Assembly: GCA_013314795.1 (NCBI GenBank)
Contig: JABUEZ010000096.1
Location: 1 to 7,627 of the forward strand
From: Candidatus Profundicultor aquiphilus
GTDB lineage: Bacteria > Atribacterota > Atribacteria > Atribacterales > Caldatribacteriaceae
Reading direction: 5' to 3'
DNA length: 7,627 bases
Shown: in pieces, positions 1 to 5,848 of the stretch
Layout: each line of letters opens with the position of its first letter
Position numbering within the stretch: position 1 is the first letter of the stretch
Program-made: the position numbers and the translations under genes
Notes under the pieces: generated by a model
What the model was told of the DNA's origin: nothing
Database searches by the model: none
The model's input: only the letters and a program-made list of their open reading frames with translations

Positions 1-3
1 TGA

Positions 4-867
4 CGCCCCTGCCTTGTGGCAGGAAGTGATGGAGTGGGGACGAAGCTCAAAATAGCGATGGAACTTGGAAAGCATGATACCGTGGGTATAGACCTTGTGG
101 CGATGTGTGTGAATGATGTGCTGTGCTGTGGTGCAGAACCGCTCTTTTTTCTGGATTATTTTGCCTGTGGAAAACTCGAGGAAAGGGTATTTGAATCTGT
201 TCTTTCGGGAATTATCGAGGGATGCAAGCAGGCTCAGTGCACGCTCCTTGGTGGAGAAACAGCGGAAATGCCCGATATGTATCCAGAGGGTGAATATGAC
301 CTGGCCGGATTTGCAGTGGGGGTGGTGGAAGAGGAAAACATTATAGAGGGAAGAAACGTTACGGCAGGAGATGTAATTTTCGGGATTTCCTCTTCCGGGT
401 TACACAGCAACGGTTTTTCTCTGGTGCGAAAGGTGCTGAAGGCAAACGGGATTCCTTTTGATGCGCAATTGGAAGGGAAAGACCTTGCGGAGGAACTTTT
501 GCGACCCACCAGGATTTATACGCCTCTCGTGCTTTCGCTTCTTGGTGGGGTTGGCATTAAGGGTATAGCCCACATTACCGGGGGAGGAATTGTGGAAAAT
601 CTCCCTCGGGTTCTTCCCCAGGGATTACGGGCAAGAATTATTAAGAAGAATATCGGAGTTCCCTGGATTTTCAGGTTTCTTCAGAAGATGGGAAAAATTC
701 CGGAGCAGGAAATGTGGCGCGTGTTCAACATGGGAATCGGTTTGGTGGTTATTGTGGCCCAAAAGGATGAGGCCAGGTTTGTAGAATTGTGTGATCAAAA
801 AGGTGAAGCCCCGGTTTTCTTGGGGGAAATTGTCCAGGGGGAGAAGGGGGTGGAATTCCTTGCATAA
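4..867 (+). CDS. purM: Phosphoribosylformylglycinamidine cyclo-ligase (AIR synthetase), 5' partial
   Basis: PurM closes the imidazole ring, using ATP to turn FGAM into aminoimidazole ribonucleotide (step 5 of cytoplasmic purine synthesis). The reading frame enters near the window edge and ends at TAA 865-867. Seen in order, counting from the GTG at 16: the glycine-rich DGVGTKL at about residues 5-11, the conserved block GIDLVAMCVNDV at 24-35, GAEPLFFLDY, the GGETAEMP motif at 79-86, a SSSGLHSNGFSLVRK segment and the late HITGGG/ENLPRVLP region. All match the PurM family. About 283 residues are visible against a usual 340-350, so some 55-60 N-terminal residues are missing. The GTG at 16 is an internal valine, not a start, because it lies in the conserved LV(A/S)G(T/S)DGVGTK stretch. 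An in-frame TGA at 1-3 blocks further upstream reading; see the finding on a possible indel. It leads a purM-purN-purD operon. Confidence 0.95.
   Translation, partial: RPCLVAGSDGVGTKLKIAMELGKHDTVGIDLVAMCVNDVLCCGAEPLFFLDYFACGKLEERVFESVLSGIIEGCKQAQCTLLGGETAEMPDMYPEGEYDLAGFAVGVVEEENIIEGRNVTAGDVIFGISSSGLHSNGFSLVRKVLKANGIPFDAQLEGKDLAEELLRPTRIYTPLVLSLLGGVGIKGIAHITGGGIVENLPRVLPQGLRARIIKKNIGVPWIFRFLQKMGKIPEQEMWRVFNMGIGLVVIVAQKDEARFVELCDQKGEAPVFLGEIVQGEKGVEFLA
844..853 (+). promoter_or_regulatory. Shine-Dalgarno sequence deciding the TTG start of purN
   Basis: AAGGGGGTGG matches 8 of 10 positions of the ideal AAGGAGGTGA and ends 6 nt before TTG 860. It lies inside the last codons of purM. No ATG or GTG in the purN frame sits at a suitable distance, so it supports the TTG start. 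Confidence 0.7.
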
Positions 868-1468
868 GAAGATTGTGGTTCTGGTTTCTGGAAGAGGGAC
901 AAACCTTCAGGCTCTCATCGATGCTGTAAAAAATGGCACAATTCCGGGTCGCATCACCCTGGTGATTAGTGATAACCCTCACGCCTATGCCCTGGAGCGT
1001 GCGCGGAAGGAAAATATTCCCACGGTTATTCTCGATTACGCTTCTTTTCCAGGCAAGAAGGCTTATGAAACAGCACTGCTTGATATCCTTACCAAAGAGG
1101 GTCCTGACCTTATTTGTTTGGCCGGATATATGCGTATCGTGGGAAGGGAAATCGTTGCGCGCTATCGCCACCGGATTTTAAACATTCATCCCTCACTTTT
1201 GCCGGCTTTTCCGGGACTGGAAGCTCAGAAACAGGCGGTGGAGTATGGGGTGAAGGTAAGCGGTTGCACGGTTCATTTTGTGGATGAAGGGATGGATACC
1301 GGCCCCATTGTTTTACAGGCGGCGTGTCCAGTCCTTGACGATGATACACCGGAGACGTTGTCGGCACGGATTCTGCAGTATGAACATCAAATTTATCCCC
1401 AGGCAGTTCGGCTTTTTCTAGAGGGGAAACTCTCCATAGAAGGGCGAAAGGTTTTGGTGAAGGAGTGA
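860..1468 (+). CDS. purN: Phosphoribosylglycinamide formyltransferase, folate-dependent (GART)
   Basis: PurN transfers a formyl group from 10-formyltetrahydrofolate to GAR, giving FGAR (step 3 of purine synthesis). With the TTG start at 860 the protein is 202 residues, normal for the family. It begins MHKKIVVLVSGRGTNLQAL, the usual N-terminal strand and phosphate-binding loop. The catalytic triad is visible as N108 and H110 in NIHPSLLPAFPG and D146 in DEGMDTGPI, at the same relative spacing as Asn106, His108 and Asp144 of the E. coli enzyme. The frame is open further upstream, to an ATG at 791, but that extension would lie wholly over the end of purM and has no family resemblance. TTG at 860 has a good Shine-Dalgarno match and overlaps the purM stop by 8 nt, pointing to translational coupling. 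The stop is TGA 1466-1468. Confidence 0.95.
   Translation: MHKKIVVLVSGRGTNLQALIDAVKNGTIPGRITLVISDNPHAYALERARKENIPTVILDYASFPGKKAYETALLDILTKEGPDLICLAGYMRIVGREIVARYRHRILNIHPSLLPAFPGLEAQKQAVEYGVKVSGCTVHFVDEGMDTGPIVLQAACPVLDDDTPETLSARILQYEHQIYPQAVRLFLEGKLSIEGRKVLVKE
1460..1465 (+). promoter_or_regulatory. Shine-Dalgarno sequence deciding the ATG start of purD
   Basis: AAGGAG lies 8 nt before ATG 1474 and overlaps the last codons of purN. It favours the ATG at 1474 over the in-frame GTG at 1465, which is part of the ribosome binding site itself. Confidence 0.75.
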
Positions 1469-1473
1469 ACGAT

Positions 1474-2745
1474 ATGAGAGTTATGGTGATCGGGAGTGGA
1501 GGGAGAGAACACTGTTTGGCCTGGAAAGTTCGACAGAATCCCTCTGTGAAGGAAATTTTCTGTATTCCTGGCAATGGGGGAATGAGCGAGCTTGGTGAGT
1601 GTGTGGCTCTTTCTTCTTTGCCGGAAATAGTGACTTTTGCCCGGGAAAAAGCGGTGGACCTTGTTCTGGTTGGTCCAGAAGGACCTCTGGCGAGAGGTAT
1701 TGTGGATTTATTGAAAGTACAGAATATTCCGGTGGTTGGTCCGGACAGAAATGCTGCTCTTTTGGAATCAAGCAAAGTTTTTGCCAAGAAGTTTATGGAA
1801 CGGTATGGAATTCCCACCGCTCCTTTCCATATATTTGAGGAATATGAGGAAGCGGTGGCCTATTTCCGAAGACGCAGCGAGTACCCGGTAGTGGTGAAGG
1901 CCGATGGACTGGCCAGTGGGAAAGGAGTCTATATCCTTAACGATCTGGATGAAGCTCTGGATGCTCTCTTTGAGATCATGGTGAGTGAGAAATTTGGGGA
2001 ATCGGGAAAGAGGGTGGTGGTGGAAGATTTTGTCCAGGGAGAGGAAGCCACGGTGATGGTACTCCTGGATGGAAAGTCGTACTGCTTTTTACCTTCCTCT
2101 CAGGATCACAAGCGGGTAGGCGAAGGAGATATCGGTCCGAATACCGGCGGCATGGGTGCCTACTCTCCGGCGCCTATTACCACTCCTTCGGTGTGGGACA
2201 AGATTGAGCGGAGAATTGTCCATCCTTTACTCGAAGGGATACAGGCAGAGCATCTTTTTTACCGGGGGATTCTGTATCTGGGTCTCATGATTGATCAGAA
2301 GGAAAACCCCTGGGTTCTGGAATTCAATGTTCGTCTGGGAGATCCGGAGGCTCAGGTTGTTCTTCCCCGGATTCAAAACGACTGGGTTGATTTGAGTTTT
2401 GCCCTCTGGAAAGGTGAACTTGATACCGTCCGCCTTCGGGTCGATGCGAAAGAGGCGTTGGGGGTGGTGCTGGTAAGTCAGGGTTACCCGGGACATTACG
2501 AAGTTGGCAAAAAGATTGAGGGTCTGGAAGGAGCAAAAGAGCGGAAAGGTGTTTTTCTCTTCCACGCTGGTACCGAGAAACGGGCAGATGGTTTCTACAC
2601 CGCTGGGGGGCGAGTGCTCAATGTCTGTGCCCTGGGGGAAAACCTTGCCGATGCGTACCATAAAGCCTATGAGGCGGTTTCGGAAATTCGCTTTGAAGGG
2701 ATGTACTACCGCAAAGACATTGGTTTTCGGGCGTTGAAGAAATAG
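1474..2745 (+). CDS. purD: Phosphoribosylamine-glycine ligase (GAR synthetase)
   Basis: PurD joins phosphoribosylamine and glycine with ATP to make GAR (step 2 of purine synthesis), the substrate of the PurN enzyme encoded just before it. The protein is 423 residues, the usual bacterial monofunctional size. Domains seen: an N-terminal Rossmann-like fold with GSGGREH at 7-13 and VGPEGPLARGIVD at 67-78; an ATP-grasp domain with VVKADGLASGKGV at 140-152, EDFVQGEEATV at 184-194, and the loop SSQDHKR followed by GPNTGGMGAYSPAP at about 208-234; metal-binding EFNVRLGDPEAQ at 283-294; and a C-terminal domain with GYPG and HAGT. The ATG at 1474 is chosen for its Shine-Dalgarno site and because MRVMVIGSGGREH is the family's normal N-terminus. 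It starts 5 nt after the purN stop. The gene ends with TAG, about 100 nt before a strong terminator. purH does not lie next to it here. Confidence 0.96.
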   Translation: MRVMVIGSGGREHCLAWKVRQNPSVKEIFCIPGNGGMSELGECVALSSLPEIVTFAREKAVDLVLVGPEGPLARGIVDLLKVQNIPVVGPDRNAALLESSKVFAKKFMERYGIPTAPFHIFEEYEEAVAYFRRRSEYPVVVKADGLASGKGVYILNDLDEALDALFEIMVSEKFGESGKRVVVEDFVQGEEATVMVLLDGKSYCFLPSSQDHKRVGEGDIGPNTGGMGAYSPAPITTPSVWDKIERRIVHPLLEGIQAEHLFYRGILYLGLMIDQKENPWVLEFNVRLGDPEAQVVLPRIQNDWVDLSFALWKGELDTVRLRVDAKEALGVVLVSQGYPGHYEVGKKIEGLEGAKERKGVFLFHAGTEKRADGFYTAGGRVLNVCALGENLADAYHKAYEAVSEIRFEGMYYRKDIGFRALKK

Positions 2746-2845
2746 GTAAGTTCGTGGAAATCGTCAGTTTTTGGCTATCGGAATAAGGACTCTTGGAGAT
2801 ATATGTCGGGTGACGTGGTGCAACAGAGGCAAAAATGAGAGAGAA

Positions 2846-2890
2846 AGTATAAAATGAACCCCGCCTTTAAGGCGGGGTTCATTTTATACT
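2846..2890. terminator. Bidirectional intrinsic terminator between purD and the convergent radical SAM gene
   Basis: Two perfectly complementary 20-nt arms (2846-2865 and 2871-2890) flank the 5-nt loop TTTAA. The core is GAACCCCGCC/GGCGGGGTTC, and outside it lie matched AAAAT and ATTTT tracts, so both strands give a GC-rich stem followed by a U-rich stretch. It serves purD on the + strand and the radical SAM gene on the - strand. The TAA stop of the latter (2884-2886) lies inside the right arm. The 100 nt between purD and the repeat contain no credible gene: the only ATG-led frames there are about 11 codons or shorter. Confidence 0.92.
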
Positions 2891-4326
2891 CGTGCCTTTT
2901 CTCTGGTTCTTGAGGCCTCTTCTTCCAGTTTGCGCAGGTATTCCTGTCTTTCCGTCTTGTAATCCTTGTAATAGATTGTTCCCTTGTAATCTCTTTCCCA
3001 GATCTCATCGCTCAGTTTTTTGAAAGCCTGAGCATACTGGTCGACTGCGTCTTTGAGGTCAGTTACGAGGCTTTCGGCTCCTTCGTGGCTGGGACGGGCG
3101 CCGTATTTTTCCACCACTTCGCGCAAGACTTCAGGAACGTCGATGAGCATACAGGGTCGCATGAGGTTGTTGTCATAGGGTTGTCTTTCCTGGATGGCTC
3201 GGAAGAACGGAGAGGAAAAAGCCTCTTTAAGGGATTTGTTTTTGATATTGTCAACGGTGAAGTGGCAAAAGACACAGGGTTCCACATCTCCAGAGTTGTT
3301 GATGTGGAAGTAGCGCCGACCACCAGCAATGCATCCGCCCACATAGGGACCATCGTTCCAGAAGTCTCCGATGAAGATCGGTTTTTCATAACGCAGACGG
3401 TGAACCTGATTTCTCAGGTGAAGTCTCTGTTCGGGGGTGGGCATGAGGTTCATGTCGGGTTTTTTCCCAATGGGTACATAGGTAAAGTACCAGCCAAAAC
3501 TGCAGCCCTTACTGATGAGAAAGTCCATGAATTCATCGCTGGATACGAGCTCCGTGTTCTGGCGGGTGGCGGTGATGGAGAACCCAAAGAGAACACCTTC
3601 ATCACGTAGCGCTTCCATAGCTTCCATAATCCGCTTAAACGTTCCTTTGCCTCTCCGGGTATCAGTTTCCTCTTCATAGCCCTCCATACTGATGGCTGGA
3701 TACACGTTGCCCATCTGGGCCAGGCGTTTGGCAAGGTTTCGGTCAATTAAAGTCCCGTTGGTATAGATCTGGAAAGAAATATCATGATGTTTTTCAAATA
3801 AATCCAGGTGTTCTTTACGGATGAACGGTTCTCCTCCTGAAATGGTCAGGAAGTTCATGCCCATTTCTTTGGCTTCGGTAAAGATTCGGTCCAGGAGTTC
3901 AACGGGCATGTCACTCTCTTTGCGGTACTGGCCGGCATAGCAACCGTAGCAGTTGAGGTTACAGCGCATGGTGGGGCTCACCACAAAAAAGAAAGGCACC
4001 TGACATCCCAGTTCTTTTTCCAGTTTCTGCCTTTTCGGGACCCCCAGGAGAATGCTTTTGACGATAACGTTAACCATGAGTTTTTCCCGCACGTTGGGGT
4101 GAGTTTCCTGGAGTACCCTTCGGGCCAGGACGATCTGGGGTCTTTTCTCTTCGAACATCTGACGGAGACCCCGGATCTGGTCTCGGTAGTACTCAATCGG
4201 GGTCAGTTTCTCGGCAAGGTAGGTGAGTTTGATAATCGTTTCATCCGAGACGTTCCGCAAAGAATTGACGATGAGTTTCACAACCTGTTCTGTCGTAAAT
4301 GCTTTAATCGAATCAAGATAACTCAT
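2884..4326 (-). CDS. Radical SAM enzyme with SPASM/twitch-type C-terminal cluster region, function unknown
   Basis: The 480-residue protein has three parts. Residues 1-115 look helical and hydrophilic, with no recognised motif. The radical SAM core starts with SPTMRCNLNCYGCY: C122, C126 and C129 form the CX3CX2C site that binds the SAM-cleaving [4Fe-4S] cluster. GGEP at 164-167 contacts SAM, followed by YTNGTLI and a SMEG strand. C-terminally, C332-X13-G346-X4-C351 fits the start of the SPASM/twitch pattern, and C354 and C392 could complete one auxiliary Fe-S cluster. The last 85 or so residues are charged and helical. Enzymes with this layout (COG0535-like) often modify peptides or other macromolecules. 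I recall close relatives in anaerobic Clostridia without an assigned role, so no substrate is claimed. The start ATG at 4326 has GGGAGG 8 nt upstream. No precursor peptide gene or transporter is adjacent. It has its own promoter and ends in the shared terminator. Confidence 0.9.
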   Translation of the reverse strand: MSYLDSIKAFTTEQVVKLIVNSLRNVSDETIIKLTYLAEKLTPIEYYRDQIRGLRQMFEEKRPQIVLARRVLQETHPNVREKLMVNVIVKSILLGVPKRQKLEKELGCQVPFFFVVSPTMRCNLNCYGCYAGQYRKESDMPVELLDRIFTEAKEMGMNFLTISGGEPFIRKEHLDLFEKHHDISFQIYTNGTLIDRNLAKRLAQMGNVYPAISMEGYEEETDTRRGKGTFKRIMEAMEALRDEGVLFGFSITATRQNTELVSSDEFMDFLISKGCSFGWYFTYVPIGKKPDMNLMPTPEQRLHLRNQVHRLRYEKPIFIGDFWNDGPYVGGCIAGGRRYFHINNSGDVEPCVFCHFTVDNIKNKSLKEAFSSPFFRAIQERQPYDNNLMRPCMLIDVPEVLREVVEKYGARPSHEGAESLVTDLKDAVDQYAQAFKKLSDEIWERDYKGTIYYKDYKTERQEYLRKLEEEASRTREKARV

Positions 4327-4357
4327 ATTAAGTCCCTCCCTCGGAGTGGTCTTTTTT

Positions 4358-4366
4358 ATTATAGCA
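4358..4366 (-). promoter_or_regulatory. Extended -10 promoter of the radical SAM gene
   Basis: On the - strand this reads TGCTATAAT, a perfect -10 hexamer with the TGn extension. Transcription would begin near 4351, leaving a leader of about 25 nt with the Shine-Dalgarno GGGAGG. A -35 box is poor: the best is CTGAAA at 19-nt spacing, as expected for extended -10 promoters. The sequence lies in the 69-nt gap after the glycosylase gene. Confidence 0.75.
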
Positions 4367-4395
4367 TACTCGTCTATTTGATTTTCAGGAACCGT

Positions 4396-5004
4396 TCAGG
4401 CTCCCTGTTTGAGCAGGTCATAGACCCTTTTTACCTCTTGAATGTCCATCCAGGTCAGGTATTTCGGCGAACCAGGGGAACGAGAATCATAACGAAGGAG
4501 AAAACTGGGATGGAACATGGGAAAGATTTTCTTCCCACCTCGCCACTCGAACCACTTCCCTCGGAGCTTACTGATTGATTCCCTGGTTTCCAGCAAAAAG
4601 CTGGTGGAAATACTTCCTAAGGTAACGATTACAGAGGGGTTAACAATGGCAATTTGTGCTTCAAGATAAGGAAAACATGAAGCCATTTCCTCCTGAGTTG
4701 GCGCTCTGTTACCAGGGGGACGACACTTGACCATATTGGCAATATACACCTCCTCTCTCTCAATATTTACCGATTGAAGAATTCTGGTCAACAACTGCCC
4801 TGCTTTGCCCACGAAGGGTCTTCCTGTTTTGTCTTCTTCTTCTCCTGGTCCTTCTCCGATAAACATAATAATGGCATCAGGATTTCCTTCCCCCAGAACA
4901 GTTCTGGTGCGGTTATTGGCCAGGGCACAAAGCGTGCACTTCTCAACCTCTTTCTTCACTTCTTCTAAAAGTTCCTCTTTCCTTTTTTTAACAATATTCA
5001 CCAT
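4396..5004 (-). CDS. Uracil-DNA glycosylase, family 4, [4Fe-4S]
   Basis: Type-4 uracil-DNA glycosylases remove uracil from DNA (from cytosine deamination or misincorporation), starting base excision repair. From ATG 5004 the protein has 202 residues, the family norm. Four cysteines, C23 and C26 (CTLC), C94 (VKCRPPGNR) and C110, have the spacing of the structural [4Fe-4S] cluster. GEGPGEEED at 50-58 is the catalytic and phosphate-binding motif 1, GRPFVGKAGQLL follows, and FHPSFLLR with HPS at 165-167 is the late active-site motif. The frame is open up to an ATG at 5052, but that extension crosses the dyad and the -10 box, so it is unlikely. ATG 5004 and the next codon, GTG 5001, are both possible; AGGGGG lies 3 nt from the ATG and 6 nt from the GTG, so spacing favours the GTG. 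It lies 54 nt after the phosphoesterase gene and has its own promoter. Confidence 0.94.
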   Translation of the reverse strand: MVNIVKKRKEELLEEVKKEVEKCTLCALANNRTRTVLGEGNPDAIIMFIGEGPGEEEDKTGRPFVGKAGQLLTRILQSVNIEREEVYIANMVKCRPPGNRAPTQEEMASCFPYLEAQIAIVNPSVIVTLGSISTSFLLETRESISKLRGKWFEWRGGKKIFPMFHPSFLLRYDSRSPGSPKYLTWMDIQEVKRVYDLLKQGA

Positions 5005-5032
5005 AAACCCCCTGTGAGAGGGAGTTTGAATC

Positions 5033-5041
5033 ATTATACCA
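5033..5041 (-). promoter_or_regulatory. Extended -10 promoter of the uracil-DNA glycosylase gene
   Basis: On the - strand this reads TGGTATAAT: a perfect TATAAT with TGn. Predicted transcription starts near 5026, about 22 nt before the chosen start codon. The -35 region is A-rich and has no good hexamer. A 16-bp dyad directly upstream includes the TGn bases. Confidence 0.65.
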
Positions 5042-5054
5042 TGTTCGGACATGG
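5039..5054. repeat. 16-bp inverted repeat at the glycosylase promoter: possible operator or hairpin
   Basis: CCATGT-TCGG-ACATGG has perfect 6-nt arms and a 4-nt centre. It lies between the stop of the phosphoesterase gene (5059) and the -10 hexamer of the glycosylase gene. Read on the + strand the hairpin is followed by six T residues, like a small terminator, but no + strand gene leads into it. Read on the - strand it lacks a U-tract, so it is a weak terminator for the phosphoesterase. A protein-binding operator is the alternative; no known repressor box is recognised. Confidence 0.4.
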
Positions 5055-5058
5055 TTTT

Positions 5059-5664
5059 TTAAATTTCTATAACCCTGTAATTATAACAGTTAATCACCCA
5101 GGTGTTATAGAGGAGGTCTTTAAAATTTTTGTCCTGGGTGTAATAAAGGTGAATATGACCGTGAAGGTGGTATTTGGGCTGATATTTCCGAATGATGGTG
5201 GTAAAGGTTGAGAACCCCCGGTGGGGAAGGTCATTGCCTTCGTGGACACCTCTTGGGGGAGCATGGGTAACCAGGATATCCAGAAATCTCCCGTGTCGCA
5301 GTCTGGTCCAGTAAAGCTGGGGTAAGAGCCTCAGGTACTTGAAGTACATGTCTCTTTCGGTATACTGGTGAATGTTGCCGTTGTACCAGTAGGAGCCTTC
5401 GAGGCCAGCGATGATGCGATTGCGGTACACCAGTACTTTTTCGTCCAGATTCGTGCCTCCGGCAAGGCTTTTCTGCCCTCCAGAGGGGTCGTGATTGCCA
5501 TGGACGAAGAAAAGCGGAACGTTCAAAGTTGAGACAATAAAATCGAGGTAATGTTCGGGCAGGTCTCCGCAGGAAATCACGCACTCCACGTCTTTAAACT
5601 TTGTTTTGCAGGAAGAACTGTAGATCAAAGGATCAATATGGTCGCTCACGGCCAGGATTTTCAT
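5059..5664 (-). CDS. Calcineurin-like metallophosphoesterase family protein
   Basis: The 201-residue protein has the motif order of the dimetal calcineurin-like fold: SDHID at 7-11, CGD at 32-34, VHGNHD at 54-59, THAPP at 133-137 and HGHIH at 168-172. These supply most ligands for two metal ions in a phosphoesterase active site. The first motif is atypical: the family normally has D-x-H, but here D8 is followed by H9, I10 and D11. It resembles a group of small stand-alone phosphoesterases in thermophiles and Clostridia with no assigned substrate, so specificity (nucleotide, phosphodiester or protein) cannot be given. There is no signal peptide or membrane segment, so it is cytosolic. ATG 5664 is supported by GGAG 8 nt upstream. 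It is the first gene of the - strand group and lies divergent from the R3H ATPase gene across 184 nt. No clear promoter was found. Confidence 0.9.
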   Translation of the reverse strand: MKILAVSDHIDPLIYSSSCKTKFKDVECVISCGDLPEHYLDFIVSTLNVPLFFVHGNHDPSGGQKSLAGGTNLDEKVLVYRNRIIAGLEGSYWYNGNIHQYTERDMYFKYLRLLPQLYWTRLRHGRFLDILVTHAPPRGVHEGNDLPHRGFSTFTTIIRKYQPKYHLHGHIHLYYTQDKNFKDLLYNTWVINCYNYRVIEI

Positions 5665-5791
5665 GGACCAAACTCCAAATTCCTTGCATCTTATGACGCT
5701 CTTTGTTATCCTTTTCCCAAATTTACCACAGGTTATTTCTTTTTAATAGGGATCATGGTAAAACGTTAGAATAAATTCGTGACGAGAACTG

Positions 5792-5812
5792 TTTTTCCTA
5801 ATATTGGAAAAA
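5792..5812. repeat. 21-bp dyad in the leader of the R3H ATPase gene
   Basis: TTTTTCC (5792-5798) and GGAAAAA (5806-5812) are perfect reverse complements around the 7-nt centre TAATATT. The dyad lies 36 nt upstream of the chosen start codon and just downstream of a possible -10 box, TAGAAT at 5767-5772, which has only a weak -35. It could be an operator or simply A/T-rich sequence. Confidence 0.35.
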
Positions 5813-5828
5813 ATAAGTTGGCTTTTGA

Positions 5829-5835
5829 GGGAGGA
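5829..5835 (+). promoter_or_regulatory. Shine-Dalgarno-like sequence before the R3H ATPase gene
   Basis: GGGAGGA is a strong match to the 16S rRNA tail and the only one nearby. It ends 13 nt before the in-frame ATG 5849, longer than the usual 5-10 nt. It still argues against the upstream TTG 5804, which has no ribosome binding site. Confidence 0.5.
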
Positions 5836-5848
5836 TTATGAATCGTCG

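Noticed and set aside
791..859. A 23-residue N-terminal extension of PurN from ATG 791
   Set aside because: It lies over the end of purM in another frame, and PurN proteins start directly with the strand before the GRGTN loop.
1110..1817. A 235-codon open frame on the - strand across purN and purD
   Set aside because: It is antisense to two well-supported genes, has a proline- and serine-rich composition and shows no domain or ribosome binding site.
2803..2838. An 11-codon frame beginning ATG-TCG-GGT after purD
   Set aside because: It is very short, has no resemblance to known leader peptides and lies between a finished operon and its terminator.
3085..3609. A 174-codon open frame on the + strand inside the radical SAM gene
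   Set aside because: It mirrors the codon pattern of the real gene, covers conserved SPASM-region codons and resembles no family.
4385..4408. Imperfect hairpin CAGGGAGCC/GGTTCCTG over the glycosylase stop codon as a terminator
   Set aside because: The stem needs a bulge and a G-U pair, and no T-tract follows on either strand.
4099..4578. A 159-codon open frame on the + strand spanning the gap between the radical SAM and glycosylase genes
   Set aside because: It is antisense to both genes and to the promoter between them, and has no recognisable motif.
5005..5052. A 16-residue N-terminal extension of the uracil-DNA glycosylase
   Set aside because: It would be encoded by the dyad, the -10 box and the start of the leader; family members begin close to the downstream ATG, and no ribosome site precedes 5052.
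5677..5772. Promoter candidates in the divergent region (TAGAAT at 5767-5772 on +; CATAAG with TTGGGA on -)
   Set aside because: Each has a poor partner hexamer or spacing, so neither is strong enough to annotate as a feature.
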